Assembly (NCBI GenBank): GCA_046724435.1
Contig: JBKOWN010000201.1
Location: 1-5,659, forward strand
Source: JALZAA01 sp046724435
Lineage (GTDB): Bacteria > Actinomycetota > Acidimicrobiia > IMCC26256 > JACDBD01
Direction: 5' to 3'
DNA length: 5,659 nt
In this document: piece by piece, positions 5,282 to 5,659 of the stretch
Layout of the letters: every line of letters begins with the position of its first letter
Numbering within the stretch: position 1 is the stretch's first letter
Program-made: the position numbers and the translations under genes
Notes under the pieces: generated by a model
Database searches by the model: none
Told to the model about the DNA's origin: nothing
What the model saw: only the letters and a program-made list of their open reading frames with translations

Positions 5282-5659
5282 CTAAGCGTCGAGGCGCGCC
5301 GTCAACAGCTGCAGGAACGCGCGCCGCTCGGCCTTGAAGCCGGCGTCCGTCGGCAGCTTCCCCGTCACGAGCCGCGTGATCTGCGGGAACGCGAACGGGA
5401 ACATGACGAGCGCCAGCTCCGACAGCACGAGCTGCTCGGCGTCGAGGTCGTCCGGGAGGTCGCCGCGGCGCTGCGCCTCGCGCACGTCGTCACACCACTG
5501 GGTGAGGGAGTCCTGGCGCAGGAGCTCCTGCTCGACCTGGCGACGGCGGCCGCGCTCGAGCCCTTCCCACATCAGGAGCCGTATGTAGTCCATCGAGCCC
5601 TCGAGCCGGTCCTGGAGCTCGACGATCCGGGCGGGCCCGGTGCGGTCCCGCTCCCGCGC
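5282..5659 (-). CDS. TetR/AcrR-type transcriptional regulator, N-terminus beyond the window
   Basis: The frame is open from the right edge to a TAG at 5284-5282, giving the last 125 residues of an incomplete protein. It is all-helical and matches the ligand-binding and dimerisation half of TetR-type regulators: LQDRLEGSMDYIRLLMWEGLERG near the visible start, then a charged helix ending QWCDDVREAQRRGDLPDDLDAEQLVLSELALVMFPFAFPQITRLVTG, with segments such as QRRGDLPDDLD and FPFAFPQITRLVTG typical of the family. The DNA-binding helix-turn-helix lies off the window and cannot be checked. An ATG at 5593 is internal, not the start, because coding sequence continues upstream of it. The gene is tail-to-tail with the small acidic protein gene. 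Such regulators usually act as ligand-responsive repressors of nearby genes; the palindrome before the arylsulfatase is a possible target, by inference only. Confidence 0.85.
   Translation of the reverse strand, partial: ARERDRTGPARIVELQDRLEGSMDYIRLLMWEGLERGRRRQVEQELLRQDSLTQWCDDVREAQRRGDLPDDLDAEQLVLSELALVMFPFAFPQITRLVTGKLPTDAGFKAERRAFLQLLTARLDA

Overview
The window is high-GC DNA with G/C-rich third codon positions, candidate TAnnnT -10 hexamers and one apparently leaderless GTG start. Its proteins resemble those of high-GC Actinobacteria: a large AtsD-like arylsulfatase, a lipase-maturation-factor-like membrane protein, a TetR-type regulator and an MprB-like kinase remnant. A chromosome of an actinobacterium, possibly near the Acidimicrobiia, is the best guess, but the taxon is an inference from protein style only. 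No tRNA, rRNA, CRISPR array or transposase was seen.

Layout. Positions 1-469 (minus) hold the N-terminal 156 codons of an uncharacterised single-pass membrane protein that runs off the left edge. Positions 526-2061 (minus) encode a complete 511-residue lipase maturation factor family protein. The two share a strand with a 56-base gap and may be cotranscribed. Positions 2062-2134 are a short intergenic strip with an 11-bp direct repeat of OmpR-box type. Positions 2135-2506 (plus) are the C-terminal ATPase domain of a sensor histidine kinase without its sensor, HAMP or phosphoacceptor regions, most likely a 5'-truncated pseudogene. It ends 9 bases from the stop of the convergent arylsulfatase gene at 2516-4792 (minus), which has a full set of sulfatase active-site residues. 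A 93-base divergent region (4793-4885) holds a perfect palindrome next to the sulfatase start and a candidate leaderless promoter for a small acidic protein at 4886-5218 (plus). That gene converges on a TetR-type regulator (5282 to the right edge, minus). The 63-base gap between them folds into two mutually exclusive hairpins, one suited to each gene as a terminator.

Functionally the window looks like ordinary accessory metabolism: a cytoplasmic sulfatase for sulfate esters, possibly controlled by the nearby TetR regulator through the palindrome, beside a membrane protein pair of unknown role. No clearly new multi-gene system was found. The points most worth a second look are the kinase relic with its orphan direct repeat, the palindrome over the sulfatase leader, the overlapping tail-to-tail hairpins, and the bacterial LMF gene with its uncharacterised partner.
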